Both the position numbers and the translations under genes were made by a program. A stretch of DNA of 64,000 nt from NCBI GenBank assembly GCA_002706685.1, contig PALV01000013.1, forward strand, positions 186,001-250,000, written 5' to 3'. The notes beneath the pieces are model-generated. The model had not been told where the DNA came from. It worked only from the letters and a program-made list of their open reading frames with translations, and searched no databases. Of this stretch, positions 34,660 to 45,441 are shown piece after piece (positions within the stretch are counted from its first letter, which is position 1; the number at the start of each line of letters is the position of its first letter). The stretch comes from Gammaproteobacteria bacterium. GTDB taxonomy: Bacteria > Pseudomonadota > Gammaproteobacteria > Pseudomonadales > Pseudohongiellaceae.

Positions 34660-35751
34660 TTACGATCGACAAAGCGCGTCGCCGGCCTTCAGTGTCTGCT
34701 GCAGCAGCTCGGCGGGAACGTCGCCATCAACCACTGCCTCACCCAGATTGCGCAGCAAAATAAAGCGAATTTTTCCTGACTGCACTTTCTTGTCAACTGA
34801 CATCAACTCGACAAAGCGCCCGGCGCTGATCTCAGATGGCGGCACGGCGGGCAACCCGGCTCTTTCTATCAATCGTCGCGCACGTTGCGCATCTTCCTGC
34901 GTTATCCAGCCGAGTCGCCAGGACAGGTCAGCGGCCATGACCATCCCAGTAGCCACAGCTTCGCCGTGCAGCCAGACTCCGTAACCCATGGCCGCTTCGA
35001 TGGCATGGCCAAATGTATGTCCCAGATTGAGCAGTGCCCGTTTGCCACCTTCGCGCTCGTCTTCAGCAACTATCCGTGCTTTTTCCTCACAGCAGATACG
35101 AACGGCCTCGGACAACAGTTTGCCATCCAGCTTCAACAGCTCATCGATGTGTTGTTCCAGCCACTCAAAAAATGCGAAATTACCGAGCAGCCCGTATTTG
35201 ATGACTTCCGCCAGCCCCGCCTGCAACTCTCTTGGCGGCAGCGTGTGCAACACATCAATATCAGCCAGCACCACCTGTGGCTGATAAAAAGCGCCAATCA
35301 TGTTCTTGCCCAGGGGGTGATTGACACCCGTTTTTCCACCCACAGAAGAGTCCACTTGCGCCAGCAACGTGGTCGGCACCTGAATAAAGTTAACGCCGCG
35401 CTGATAGCAGGCCGCTGCAAATCCGGTCAGGTCCCCGGTGACACCTCCGCCCAGCGCGATGAGTGTGGTACTGCGCTCATGACGATCACGCAACAGGCGA
35501 TCAAACACCTGATTCAGGGTATCAAGGTTCTTGGTATGCTCACCGTCAGGCAGCACCAGCACATCAAAATCGATGCCTGACAGAGACTGCTCCAGCTTCT
35601 CCAGATGCAGCGGAGCAACAACTTCATTGCTGACAACCAGCGCGCGGCCACCTTTAACGTAGGGCGCCAGCAGGCCCTGCTGGCCAAGCAGACCGGGGCC
35701 TATCAGAATCGGGTAACTGCGCTCACCCAGCTCGACAGTCAATTCATTCAT
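34660..35751 (-). CDS. aroB: 3-dehydroquinate synthase
   Basis: [58 protein letters not shown]. Confidence 0.98.
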   Translation of the reverse strand: MNELTVELGERSYPILIGPGLLGQQGLLAPYVKGGRALVVSNEVVAPLHLEKLEQSLSGIDFDVLVLPDGEHTKNLDTLNQVFDRLLRDRHERSTTLIALGGGVTGDLTGFAAACYQRGVNFIQVPTTLLAQVDSSVGGKTGVNHPLGKNMIGAFYQPQVVLADIDVLHTLPPRELQAGLAEVIKYGLLGNFAFFEWLEQHIDELLKLDGKLLSEAVRICCEEKARIVAEDEREGGKRALLNLGHTFGHAIEAAMGYGVWLHGEAVATGMVMAADLSWRLGWITQEDAQRARRLIERAGLPAVPPSEISAGRFVELMSVDKKVQSGKIRFILLRNLGEAVVDGDVPAELLQQTLKAGDALCRS

Positions 35752-36281
35752 CTTGTTTCATTTCCATCGGTTTTCAGGCGATTGACGATCTCGTTCACGA
35801 CCGTGCGAGGTCCACGCCGACTGGTTTCAATGATCAGGTCAGCGGTCTCCAGATATAGCGGCTCACGAATGGCCATGAGCTCTTTGATACGCGCCAGCGG
35901 ATCGGCAGTCTGCAGTAGTGGACGATTGCGGTCTTTGCTGGTGCGCTCAAACTGCTGGGCGATACTGGCTTTAAGGTAAACAACCGTGCCACGCTGCTTC
36001 AGGTGCTGGCGGGTCACCGCTGATAAAATCGCGCCACCACCTGTGGCCATGACGATACCGTCCTGCGCACTCAAGGTGTCGATCATGCGCTCCTCACGTA
36101 CCCGGAAACCGGCCTCTCCCTCGACGTCAAATATCCACGGGATGTCAGCACCCGTGACAGCTTCGATCTCGCGATCCGAGTCCAGAAAGGGTTTATGCAG
36201 AGCAGCGGCCAACATTCGTCCGATCGTGCTCTTGCCGACCCCCATGGGCCCTATCAAAAACACATTTGTCTGCTTGCTCAT
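35748..36281 (-). CDS. aroK: Shikimate kinase
   Basis: [34 protein letters not shown]. Confidence 0.97.
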   Translation of the reverse strand: MSKQTNVFLIGPMGVGKSTIGRMLAAALHKPFLDSDREIEAVTGADIPWIFDVEGEAGFRVREERMIDTLSAQDGIVMATGGGAILSAVTRQHLKQRGTVVYLKASIAQQFERTSKDRNRPLLQTADPLARIKELMAIREPLYLETADLIIETSRRGPRTVVNEIVNRLKTDGNETR

Positions 36282-36373
36282 GGATTACCCGTCGACCTGT
36301 GTCACGCAAGCGCGCAATCTAACCCGCATGCCTGTCAAACTCAAGCAAAAGCATGTACAAACGCGGCCCTGCG

Positions 36374-37660
36374 CTACGGTGCCGGGATGATGGTCGGCGT
36401 GATGAATATAAGCAATTCTGTGCGTCGCTCCGACGCTACGGTACGTCGAAACAGCGGACCGATGACAGGAACTGAACGCAGACCCGGCGTGCCGGTCACG
36501 GCCTCGGTCTGCTCCTCACGGAAAATACCGCCGAGCACCAGCGTATCCGCATTGTCGATCAGGACACGGGTTTGCACGGTGTTGGTGTCAATGGCGGGCG
36601 TGTCACCACTGCCTGAAGCCACGGAGTCCTGTCTCACACTCAAATCCATGATGATACGCCCATCCGGCGTAATCAGGGGTTTGACGTCAAGAGACAATAC
36701 CGCGTCAACAAACTGTGTTATCGAGCCACCAGCAGTCCCACCCGCCTGGGCCTGATAGGGTATTCGCACACCGGAACTGATACTCGCAGGCGAGTTGTCC
36801 TGAGTCATGACCCGGGGTCGGGCTATCAGTTCGGCCTGGCCGCGCCGCTCAAGCAGGGAGAGCTCCCACTCGAGCAGCCGCGAGTCACGTATCAGAGCCG
36901 CTGTCACCGAGCCGGCATCCCGATGTCCGAGCTCAAGGGCAAACTGCGAATTGTCGACGACCGAACCTGCCGCTGCCGACAAACTTGTGGCACCCCAGCG
37001 CACACCCAGCTCCCTTCCGGTGTCCAGCGATGCACTGACAATACGAGCCTCGATCAGGACCTGACTGACTGGCACATCCAGCTCGGTCAACAGCACATCT
37101 ACCTGAGCCAGGCCTGCGGGTTCATCCCGGACGATCAGCGTATTGGTGCGACGGTCCAGCATCACCGAACCCTGATCACTCAGAATGCCATTGCCTGCAA
37201 TCAGCTCCAGCAGCTCGTCAGCATCGGCGTAGTTGATCTGGATATAACGAATCTGCACATCCGCCGAATCTGAAATATAGAGAACCCCGTCATCGACACG
37301 GTAGCTCAATCCAGTTGACGCCAGTAGCTGAGAGAGCAGGTCTTCGAATGTCGCGGCTCCGGCAGACACATCAACCTCCTGATTCAGGACAGACTGCGCA
37401 CCGCTGACATGAAGCTGGAGATTGTGAATCTGTGCCAGCATCTCCAGCACGATCCGCAAAGGCGTAGCTGTCAATTCGAGTGTCAGGTGCTCATCGGCAA
37501 CCGCTGGGTCCTGCCCTCGCCCGACCGTATCAGCCGTCTGCGCTGACAGCATCCGGTTGCCCGACAGGACGTCATATACAGACGCTGCCATGAGGAGCAG
37601 CAGGAGGTGGCAACACGTCTTTATAGCTCTCTCGCGCCGGCAGCGCTTACCTGACCTCAT
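36374..37660 (-). CDS. pilQ: PilQ-type secretin (short, no recognisable AMIN domain)
   Basis: STN/secretin repeats (LTLELTATPLRIVLEMLAQIHNLQLHVS) and C-terminal secretin domain VPVSQVLIEARIVSASLDTGRELGVRWG...LLIFITPTII; start at MRSGKRCRRERAIKT (37660). Confidence 0.85.
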   Translation of the reverse strand: MRSGKRCRRERAIKTCCHLLLLLMAASVYDVLSGNRMLSAQTADTVGRGQDPAVADEHLTLELTATPLRIVLEMLAQIHNLQLHVSGAQSVLNQEVDVSAGAATFEDLLSQLLASTGLSYRVDDGVLYISDSADVQIRYIQINYADADELLELIAGNGILSDQGSVMLDRRTNTLIVRDEPAGLAQVDVLLTELDVPVSQVLIEARIVSASLDTGRELGVRWGATSLSAAAGSVVDNSQFALELGHRDAGSVTAALIRDSRLLEWELSLLERRGQAELIARPRVMTQDNSPASISSGVRIPYQAQAGGTAGGSITQFVDAVLSLDVKPLITPDGRIIMDLSVRQDSVASGSGDTPAIDTNTVQTRVLIDNADTLVLGGIFREEQTEAVTGTPGLRSVPVIGPLFRRTVASERRTELLIFITPTIIPAP

Positions 37661-38429
37661 TGGCATCATCCCTGTGATCAACATTCTTGTTATACAGCGG
37701 AGATAACTGCCACTGACCCTCAGCATCGACCAGCAGATGCCAGCCCTGGACGCCGCGGCGCAGGGCGCCTGCAGACCTTGGGTCATGACTGTCCACGATG
37801 GCTGTGTCAGGCACCATGCGATCGCTTGCAAGCGGTGCAAACTCCATGACCAGCTGCCATCGTCCGGCGCGAGTTGAAGCTCCGCTGATGTCCCGTGCAT
37901 AATGCAAATGATGCAGAACAGCCGTCTGTGCCCCGACGGCATCAGCTCCTGAATACATCGCCAAGAAGCTGGCTGTCTGCGCAAGCGATCCAAGCAGACC
38001 CAAAACCAGCATGGATTCGCTTGGTCTGATGATTTCTGTGTGAGTGAGACCCGGCTTTTCGCCTGTCTGTATTTCGGGTTCCTCGCTGCGCATTGGCATC
38101 ACCGAATGCAGCTTAAGCCCCTGACGGTCCGCCATATACATGACGCCCTGGAGTGGCGAAGCGGGTTCTTTTTGTGGGCTGTAACCAGCTCCGGGAAACC
38201 AGGCCGACGCTGCCCAGCCTGTCAGCGTGAGGCGTGATCGGCGCCCGGCATTGTCCGCCAGCTGCGCCTGCAGCTCCTGCTGCAAATTCGACAGCGCCTT
38301 ATCAAGTCCCATTCGCTCCGCTTCCAGATCCTCCAGCACAAGCCAATGGAACAGCCAGGCCAGCCCAGTGGCCACAGCTGCCAGCACCGCAGCTGGCAGT
38401 AGCACCCACACCCTGCTCATGTTTTCCAC
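37647..38429 (-). CDS. PilO-like inner-membrane alignment-complex protein (possibly covering the PilO/PilP position)
   Basis: N-terminal TM, coiled coil, MAN-type context between pilN and pilQ; a single ORF where pilO and pilP are expected. Confidence 0.55.
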   Translation of the reverse strand: MENMSRVWVLLPAAVLAAVATGLAWLFHWLVLEDLEAERMGLDKALSNLQQELQAQLADNAGRRSRLTLTGWAASAWFPGAGYSPQKEPASPLQGVMYMADRQGLKLHSVMPMRSEEPEIQTGEKPGLTHTEIIRPSESMLVLGLLGSLAQTASFLAMYSGADAVGAQTAVLHHLHYARDISGASTRAGRWQLVMEFAPLASDRMVPDTAIVDSHDPRSAGALRRGVQGWHLLVDAEGQWQLSPLYNKNVDHRDDANEVR

Positions 38430-38980
38430 ACACGGATATCGAGATGCACACCTGTGCCCTGCTGATAGACAGGAGGCTCTGTCTGCAAAAGCCAGCCTGC
38501 ATCCGACGCCCAGGTTTCCAGCACTTTTCGCAGCCCGGGCAGGTCTTCTGGCTTCTCAATGTAAGCTGTAATCGTGAGCTCAAAGTCCTGCCAGTCTATT
38601 GTCTGAAATACTGCCGTGTTATCGAAAGGCGCGAGCAAGGCAAACAACTGTGAGACCTGCGCTGACCGACGTCGTGATCGCAGGCGCTGCGCTGCACGGC
38701 TCAGAGATTCGTCAGCCGCGGCAGCGAATTGGGTCTGCTCATGCAAATACGACCGCATGGCCTGCTCTCGCTCCTGCAGTTGCTCGACGAGTGCTGACTG
38801 TCTCGCCCATTGCCGCCAAAGCTCTGTACCTGCCCAGGCCACGACTGCCCCAACCACCGCCATACTGGCGACCACGATAATCAGCAACTGAATGCGCCGC
38901 ATCCGGCGCACTTGCGCCCGCCAGGGCAAAAGGTTGAGCTCGATTTCAGCTTCGGTGACAGACATCAGGATCCGAACCAC
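38417..38980 (-). CDS. pilN: PilN-like type IV pilus assembly protein
   Basis: EIELNLLPWRAQVRRMRRIQLLIIVVASMAVVGAVVAW: INLLPWR-type N-terminus followed by a TM. Confidence 0.8.
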   Translation of the reverse strand: MVRILMSVTEAEIELNLLPWRAQVRRMRRIQLLIIVVASMAVVGAVVAWAGTELWRQWARQSALVEQLQEREQAMRSYLHEQTQFAAAADESLSRAAQRLRSRRRSAQVSQLFALLAPFDNTAVFQTIDWQDFELTITAYIEKPEDLPGLRKVLETWASDAGWLLQTEPPVYQQGTGVHLDIRVWKT

Positions 38981-39954
38981 TGTGAGCCATATGCACCACG
39001 GCGCATCGCCGCCGCTGTAGCCAGCGCCAGTGCTGGACGTTCGACAACAGAGACTTGCAGGCCAAGTGCCTCAACAGTCGCCCTAACCGCAGGCAAGGCT
39101 GCGAACTCACCCATGGCCAGCACACTGGTAACTTTGCTGACACTGGTATGCAGCCCGACCCGCTGCAGCACTTTGCCAAGCTCTGCGGCGATCCTTCTGC
39201 CGGTTTCGCTCTCTGGCTCACCTCCCTGATCAGAGTGCAGTGAAGCCGGGCTGTCTTCAGCCATGGCACTCGAAAGCGCATTGCCGAGCGGGTAATGGCG
39301 ACTGAAGCTCAACATCTGCTCTGCAAGCAAATGTACGGATATTCCGTCAGCATCAATTTCCAGAAACAGACTTTGCGTATGGTCGACGCCAGAGAGTCGA
39401 AAGAATCGCAGCAGGGCCAGGCCCTCCACGTCCAGCACAGAAGGCTGCAGTCGCGCCTCGGCGCAGAGCTCCAGCCATTGTTGCAGCTGTTGCCTGCGGC
39501 AGGCATAGATGTGCAGGGTGGCAGTTTCAGGCTCAGAAGGCAGCGATCGAGCTGGAGCCCTGTCGGCCTGATTGTCCGTCAACAGATAGTCAAGCAGCAG
39601 CTCGTCACGCTCAACGCCCAGCCATTGCCCGCAGTCTGCCCTGACCAGCGCCTGCAGGTCCTCATCAGTGAAGGATCGCGGCACCTTTTCCGTATGCATC
39701 AGCATGAAGGACGTTGGTACACAGAGCGCAACGCGGCGCTGATGCCAGGGCAGTTCGCCAAGCAATGGCCTTACCCTGTCCCTCAGCAACTGCGCCATAT
39801 TGTCCGCGTTTTCTGAGCTGGGAATATCCACAGCAGCTCCAAAACGCCAGCCATCGCCGGGGCGGCGCATTCGACCCGGGAGACTGTACCGGCACCGTGC
39901 CTGACACATGGCCACGGCCCTGATACGCCGGCCTCGCAAATCCAATCCCAACAT
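38965..39954 (-). CDS. pilM: PilM-like type IV pilus assembly ATPase-fold protein
   Basis: Context (mrcA-divergent, upstream of pilN); FLEIDADGISVHLLAEQMLSFSRHYPLGN; about 329 aa, divergent. Confidence 0.72.
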   Translation of the reverse strand: MLGLDLRGRRIRAVAMCQARCRYSLPGRMRRPGDGWRFGAAVDIPSSENADNMAQLLRDRVRPLLGELPWHQRRVALCVPTSFMLMHTEKVPRSFTDEDLQALVRADCGQWLGVERDELLLDYLLTDNQADRAPARSLPSEPETATLHIYACRRQQLQQWLELCAEARLQPSVLDVEGLALLRFFRLSGVDHTQSLFLEIDADGISVHLLAEQMLSFSRHYPLGNALSSAMAEDSPASLHSDQGGEPESETGRRIAAELGKVLQRVGLHTSVSKVTSVLAMGEFAALPAVRATVEALGLQVSVVERPALALATAAAMRRGAYGSQWFGS

Positions 39955-40094
39955 CTCGACATCCTTGTCTGCATGTTTTCATTGTTGTAGACCAAATGTG
40001 GCGGTTGTGCACAGTGCATGGCTAGTGTCTAATGGGGAAGAAAATCATGCCGCTTCCGTTATATACTGGTTAGCCGCAGTCTCACTGGCCTGTT

Positions 40095-42419
40095 ATGAAG
40101 AAGTTAGTCAAATTCCTGTTCCTGTTCGGCGTATTCTGTGCCTGTGGCATCTTCATGGTTGCCGCAGCCGGCTATCTATACCTGGCACCACAGCTCCCGC
40201 CTGCGGAAACCTATCGAAATGTGCAGCTGGAGACGCCGCTGCGCATTCTCACCGCTGATGGCATGCTGATTGAGGAAATCGGTGTGCGACGCGACCCGCT
40301 GCGCTATGAAGACATCCCGCCGATGATGGTCAATGCGCTGATTGCCAACGAGGACGAACGTTTTTACTCGCACCCCGGCGTGGATCTGCGCGGTCTTATT
40401 CGCGGCTTTATTGGCTTTGTGACCGGGGTCAACCGTGGCGGAGGCAGCACCATCACCATGCAACTGGCAAACAACATCTCTTTTGACAGCGACAGTGTGT
40501 ATTCGCGAAAACTCAAGGAGATCCCGTTTGCTTTGCGCCTGCAGCAGGAACTGACCAAAGAAGAAATACTGGAACTGTATCTGAACCTGGTCTTTTTCGG
40601 TCAGGGTGCGGAAGGTATTGGCGCGGCGGCTGCTGTGTACTACGACAAGCAGGTTAGTGAAATGACCATCGGCGAAATGGCGACCATGGTCTCACTGCTG
40701 CCATGCCCATCCGTTTGCAACCCGGTCAGCTCGCCAGACAGAGCCGAGCGACGCCGCAATAATGTTATCGATAAAATGCGCGACCAGGGCATGATCACTG
40801 CCGCCGAGCACGCCGCGGCGATTGCCGAGCCGATCCAGGCCAGCCGTCATACGCGCAATGCCGAAGTCAGCGCACCCTACGTAGCGGAGATGGTTCGCCA
40901 GGAACTCTTTGAGCAGTACGGCGACGAAATTTACCGTATGGGCATCGAAGTCACGACCAGTGTACGCGGTGAACTGCAGCGTGCAGCCACCAGCGCGCTG
41001 CAAAATGGATTGGAGAACTACTACGATCGCCGGCATGGCTATCGCGGTCCGGAAGCTCATATCCCGCCGGTTGGCGATGACCCGATTGAACGCTGGCAAA
41101 GTGAACTGAATGTTGTGCCTACGCTGGGCAATCACGAGCCTGCGTTTGTGACCCGCGTTCGTGAGCGCGCCATTGATGTGCTAAGGCGCGACGGTTCGAT
41201 CGCTACTATCGAGTGGCCTGGCCTGGAGTGGGCACGGCCATTCATCACGCGCAACAATGCCTGGCCACCACCCCAGCAGGCCAGCGATATCGTGGAAGTA
41301 GGCGATCGCATTCGCATTCGCGTGGGGCCTGACGGCAACTGGCAACTGGGCCAGGTGCCGGAGGTTCAGGGTGCAATCGTGTCTGTATCACCCCATACCG
41401 GGGACATACTGGCGCTGACCGGCGGTTACGATTTCAGACACAGCCAGGTCAATCGCGCGCTGGCCAGTCGCCCCCCAGGCTCTGGATTCAAAGCCTTCCT
41501 TTACGGGGCAGCGCTGGAGGCAGGGTATACGCCAGCCACACTGATTAATGACGCACCCTTTGCCCGCGGCGATTATCGCCCACAAAATTACGAACGTAAC
41601 TTTGTGGGTCCGATTACTTTGCGCACTGCGATAAAGGATTCCCGTAACGTCCCGGCCGTGAGATTGATCGACCAGCTGGGCTGGGAAAAAGTCATCGATT
41701 TTGCCGACCGTTTTGGTTTCGATACCCGCAATTTCCCGCGCGGCGATCTGACCATCGCGCTGGGCAGTCAGGATGTGCAGCCGCTGGAAATGGCAACCGG
41801 ATATGCCATGATCGCAAACGGCGCCAAACCCCTGACACCAACCCTGATCAAGAAAATCGAAACATTTGATGGCGTCCTTTATGAAGCGCCAGAGCCCTGC
41901 CTGGACTGCGACGTGGAACCGGTCACTGACCCACGCGTCACCTACATTCTCAGCACGCTGCTGCGTTCCGTTGTAGTGGAAGGCAGTGGCCGACGCGTTA
42001 ACCGCGACATGGGCCGTTCCGACCTGATGGGCAAAACCGGTACCACTAATGGTCCGGCCGAACTCTGGTTCACCGGATTCAATGCGGATATTGCCACCAG
42101 TGTATTTGTGGGTCTGGACCAGCCGGAGCCGCTGGGCGAATCCGAACAGGGTGCAACCGTTGCCGTGCCTATCTGGATCGACTACATGAGCATAGCCTTG
42201 CAGGGTCAGCCTGAACGGGGCGTGACAAGGCCCGAAGGGCTTGTTGATATTCTGATAGACGAGGATTCCGGCCAGGTGGCCAGACCGGGTCAGGCCAATA
42301 CCATGTTCGAGGTATTCCTGGCCGAGAACGCGCCGTCGGTGCGTGATACACCGCGACAGCCGGAAAGAGTGGAAGAGCGCAATAACGAAGATACCCTGTC
42401 GACCGAGATCATATTCTGA
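40095..42419 (+). CDS. mrcA: Penicillin-binding protein 1A
   Basis: 774 aa; ANEDERFYSHPGVDLRGLIRG...GGSTITMQLANN; transpeptidase SRPPGSGFKAF and GKTGTTN. Confidence 0.96.
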   Translation: MKKLVKFLFLFGVFCACGIFMVAAAGYLYLAPQLPPAETYRNVQLETPLRILTADGMLIEEIGVRRDPLRYEDIPPMMVNALIANEDERFYSHPGVDLRGLIRGFIGFVTGVNRGGGSTITMQLANNISFDSDSVYSRKLKEIPFALRLQQELTKEEILELYLNLVFFGQGAEGIGAAAAVYYDKQVSEMTIGEMATMVSLLPCPSVCNPVSSPDRAERRRNNVIDKMRDQGMITAAEHAAAIAEPIQASRHTRNAEVSAPYVAEMVRQELFEQYGDEIYRMGIEVTTSVRGELQRAATSALQNGLENYYDRRHGYRGPEAHIPPVGDDPIERWQSELNVVPTLGNHEPAFVTRVRERAIDVLRRDGSIATIEWPGLEWARPFITRNNAWPPPQQASDIVEVGDRIRIRVGPDGNWQLGQVPEVQGAIVSVSPHTGDILALTGGYDFRHSQVNRALASRPPGSGFKAFLYGAALEAGYTPATLINDAPFARGDYRPQNYERNFVGPITLRTAIKDSRNVPAVRLIDQLGWEKVIDFADRFGFDTRNFPRGDLTIALGSQDVQPLEMATGYAMIANGAKPLTPTLIKKIETFDGVLYEAPEPCLDCDVEPVTDPRVTYILSTLLRSVVVEGSGRRVNRDMGRSDLMGKTGTTNGPAELWFTGFNADIATSVFVGLDQPEPLGESEQGATVAVPIWIDYMSIALQGQPERGVTRPEGLVDILIDEDSGQVARPGQANTMFEVFLAENAPSVRDTPRQPERVEERNNEDTLSTEIIF

Positions 42420-42464
42420 TCAGGGCGGACAGGGTATTGGAGAGCGGGCCCGGTCAGGCAGCGA

Positions 42465-42677
42465 TTACTTGAGTGATCGGTTACCGAAGCGCTTGTTGAA
42501 GCGATCAACACGACCGGCGCTGTCTACGATCTTCTGCTTGCCGGTATAGAACGGGTGGCAGGCTGCGCACACGTCAAGCATCATGTCTTTGCCCAGAGTG
42601 GATCGGGTTTCAATCACGTTACCGCAGCTGCAGGTGGCCTTCATAGCCTGATACTTTGGATGGATATCCGCTTTCAT
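42465..42677 (-). CDS. rpmE: 50S ribosomal protein L31 (zinc-binding C+ form)
   Basis: [48 protein letters not shown]. Confidence 0.97.
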   Translation of the reverse strand: MKADIHPKYQAMKATCSCGNVIETRSTLGKDMMLDVCAACHPFYTGKQKIVDSAGRVDRFNKRFGNRSLK

Positions 42678-42819
42678 TGGTATTACCTCATCAATACTGG
42701 CATCGCCACACAGCCCCTGCCGTGCACCATACCTGTAGCGTCAACCAATGCATTCACACTGGTGAACCGTGGAAAAAGGGGCGTCATTGTATCAGAGAAT
42801 GCAAGGCACGCAAGTAGAT

Positions 42820-43215
42820 TCAGCGCCCGGACTCCAGTCCGGAGCGAATGCGGTCATGATTTTTGACCGTCTCACGCATTATCTGGGCAAGCATCTCGGC
42901 AACCAGGTCGCCGTTCACGCCATGCCGTTCGCAAAGCTGACGAATATCGGCAAGTTTCTCTGCCTCACGCTTTGGGTCGAATGACTGCAGACCGACCCTT
43001 GCTTTGATGTTGCCAACGCGGCGAGTCAGCGCAAAACGGTTTGCCAGCATCAGCACCAGCCCGTGATCCAGTCGATCGATCTGTTTGCGCAACTCAAGCA
43101 GCTCTGCCTGCCATTCTGCCGGACTCCATTCGACCGAGGGTTGCTCGGCGGACGACAGCCCGTCAGTTTTCTGCTCCGCCACAGAAGCATCGGTGGGCGC
43201 TGATTCCTGTTTCAT
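42820..43215 (-). CDS. Chorismate mutase (AroQ class)
   Basis: LLELRKQIDRLDHGLVLMLANRFALTRRVGNIKARVGLQSFDPKREAEKLADIRQLCERHGVNGDLVAEMLAQIMRE. Confidence 0.88.
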   Translation of the reverse strand: MKQESAPTDASVAEQKTDGLSSAEQPSVEWSPAEWQAELLELRKQIDRLDHGLVLMLANRFALTRRVGNIKARVGLQSFDPKREAEKLADIRQLCERHGVNGDLVAEMLAQIMRETVKNHDRIRSGLESGR

Positions 43216-43289
43216 TTGTTCTCTCTACCGATTGGGGCATTAGTCCACACAGTATAATGGAAGCAGCCATCCGCTAAAACCAGTTATAC

Positions 43290-45377
43290 TTGGCAATCAA
43301 TCCGCCCTCTGTTCAACTCCGGATCTGCTGCGTGTCCGCTTCCCCAGAATCACAACATCGAATCCTAAGGGTTGCTGTGCCCTCCCCCCTGCGGAGGCTG
43401 TTTGATTACCGGCTGCCTGATAGCTTTGAGACCCCTCAGCCCGGCACACGGATCCGTGTCCCGTTTGGTTCGCGCGAATTGACCGGTATCGTGGTGGAAG
43501 TCTCAGTGAGTTCGGATGTGTCGTCAGACAAGATCAAGGATGTACTGGACGTACTGGACGAGCAGGCTCTGTTGCCGCCCCATTTGCTCTCACTGTGGTT
43601 ATGGGCGGCACAATACTATCAGCACCCGATCGGTGAAGCGCTGCACACCATTTTGCCAGCCGGCCTTCGCAACAAGGGCGTAGCCACCATCAAACGGCGC
43701 AAATCAGATCTGCGCGACGGACAGGATCAATCAGATCAACCACTTTCACTGAACACCATGCAGCAACAGGCGGTGGATGCCATTGTTGCGGAACCGCAGA
43801 GATTTAACTGCTTTCTGCTGGATGGGGTAACGGGCAGCGGCAAGACTGAAGTTTATCTGCAGACTATCCAGCAGACCTTGGACCGGGGCAGACAGGTGCT
43901 GGTCCTGGTGCCGGAAATCAGCCTGACACCACAAACCGTGTCTCGTTTCCGCCAACGCTTTCAGGTCCCGATTGCCATCATGCATTCTGGCCTGACGCCC
44001 CGACAACGCCTGAATGCCTGGCTGGAGTCAGCTCAGGGCAGTGCACGCATCACAATTGGCACCCGCTCGGCGATTTTTACACCAATGGCAGACCCGGGTC
44101 TGATCGTCATCGATGAAGAACACGATAACTCCCTCAAGCAGCAGGATGGGTTTCGATATTCAGCCCGGGACCTGGGCGTCATGCGGGCGCGTCGCGAGTC
44201 CATCCCGATTGTACTCGGTTCGGCGACGCCGTCACTGGAAAGCCTGTTGAACGCCAGGTCTGGCCGCTACAAACATCTTCGCCTGACTGAACGGGCGGGA
44301 TCTGCCACCATGCCCCATTACATGCTAATAGACACGCAGCGCCAGCCACCGGCGCCAGACGGGCTGACCCAGGAACTGCTAAGCTGCCTGCAGGATCATC
44401 TGCGCCGGGGTAATCAGGCACTTATTTTTATCAACCGGCGCGGCTATGCGCCTGTGCTGCAGTGCCAGGACTGCGGCTGGACAGCAGAGTGCCGAGACTG
44501 CGATGCTCGCCTGACGCTGCATCGACATCCTCCACATTTGCGCTGCCACCACTGTGATCGTCGCGAACCAGTCCACAGTCATTGCCCCAGCTGTCAGGGC
44601 AAAGCGCTGACGACCACCGGCGTCGGCACAGAACGATGCGAGGCCGCCCTTCAACAGCATTTCCCGGACACACCGGTACTTCGTGTCGATCGCGATGCGA
44701 CGCGCCGCAAAGATGATCTTGATAAACTGCTGGCTCAGGTGGCAACCGGAGAGCCCTGTATTCTGGTGGGAACGCAGATGCTGGCCAAGGGGCATCATTT
44801 CCCTAACGTGACACTGGTCGGGGTGCTCGATGCCGACAGCGGGCTGTTCAGCGCAGATTTTCGTGGGCCGGAATTTATGGCACAACTCCTCACACAGGTA
44901 TCCGGTCGTGCGGGTCGGGCCGAGCAGCCTGGCCAGGTGTTGATTCAGACTCGTCACAGCAGCCATCAGCATCTGCAGACTCTGGTCACCGAGGGTTATC
45001 ATGCACTGGCCGGCGCACTCCTGGAGGAGCGGCAGCTGAGCGACATGCCTCCGTTCAGCTACATGGCTGTGCTCAGGGCAGAAGCAATCAATGCCTCAGC
45101 CCCGGCCAGTTTTCTGAACGACGCCAGGCAGACGATCGAGCGAATGAACCAGTCGCCATCAAGTGCTGCCGGGCGCTTGCAGATTCAATTGAATGGCCCG
45201 CTACCCGCACCAATGGAACGCAAGGCTAATCGCTTTCGGCAGCAGCTGACTCTTCGCAGTCATTCGCGACAGCACTTGCAATCGGTGCTGACTCACCTGT
45301 GTAATGAGCTCGAACAACACCCCGGGCAACGACGGGTGCGCTGGTCAATTGACGTTGATCCGCAGGACATGATTTAA
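43290..45377 (+). CDS. priA: Primosomal protein N' (replication restart helicase PriA)
   Basis: LLDGVTGSGKTEVYLQ; DEEHDNSLKQQ; zinc-binding Cys cluster CQDCGWTAECRDC...CHHCDRREPVHSHCPSC. Confidence 0.97.
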   Translation: MAINPPSVQLRICCVSASPESQHRILRVAVPSPLRRLFDYRLPDSFETPQPGTRIRVPFGSRELTGIVVEVSVSSDVSSDKIKDVLDVLDEQALLPPHLLSLWLWAAQYYQHPIGEALHTILPAGLRNKGVATIKRRKSDLRDGQDQSDQPLSLNTMQQQAVDAIVAEPQRFNCFLLDGVTGSGKTEVYLQTIQQTLDRGRQVLVLVPEISLTPQTVSRFRQRFQVPIAIMHSGLTPRQRLNAWLESAQGSARITIGTRSAIFTPMADPGLIVIDEEHDNSLKQQDGFRYSARDLGVMRARRESIPIVLGSATPSLESLLNARSGRYKHLRLTERAGSATMPHYMLIDTQRQPPAPDGLTQELLSCLQDHLRRGNQALIFINRRGYAPVLQCQDCGWTAECRDCDARLTLHRHPPHLRCHHCDRREPVHSHCPSCQGKALTTTGVGTERCEAALQQHFPDTPVLRVDRDATRRKDDLDKLLAQVATGEPCILVGTQMLAKGHHFPNVTLVGVLDADSGLFSADFRGPEFMAQLLTQVSGRAGRAEQPGQVLIQTRHSSHQHLQTLVTEGYHALAGALLEERQLSDMPPFSYMAVLRAEAINASAPASFLNDARQTIERMNQSPSSAAGRLQIQLNGPLPAPMERKANRFRQQLTLRSHSRQHLQSVLTHLCNELEQHPGQRRVRWSIDVDPQDMI

Positions 45378-45441
45378 GGCACTGGAAAATCGGGGAATGA
45401 CAAATTGACCCGGACTCATCCGCGACAGGATAATAAGATTC

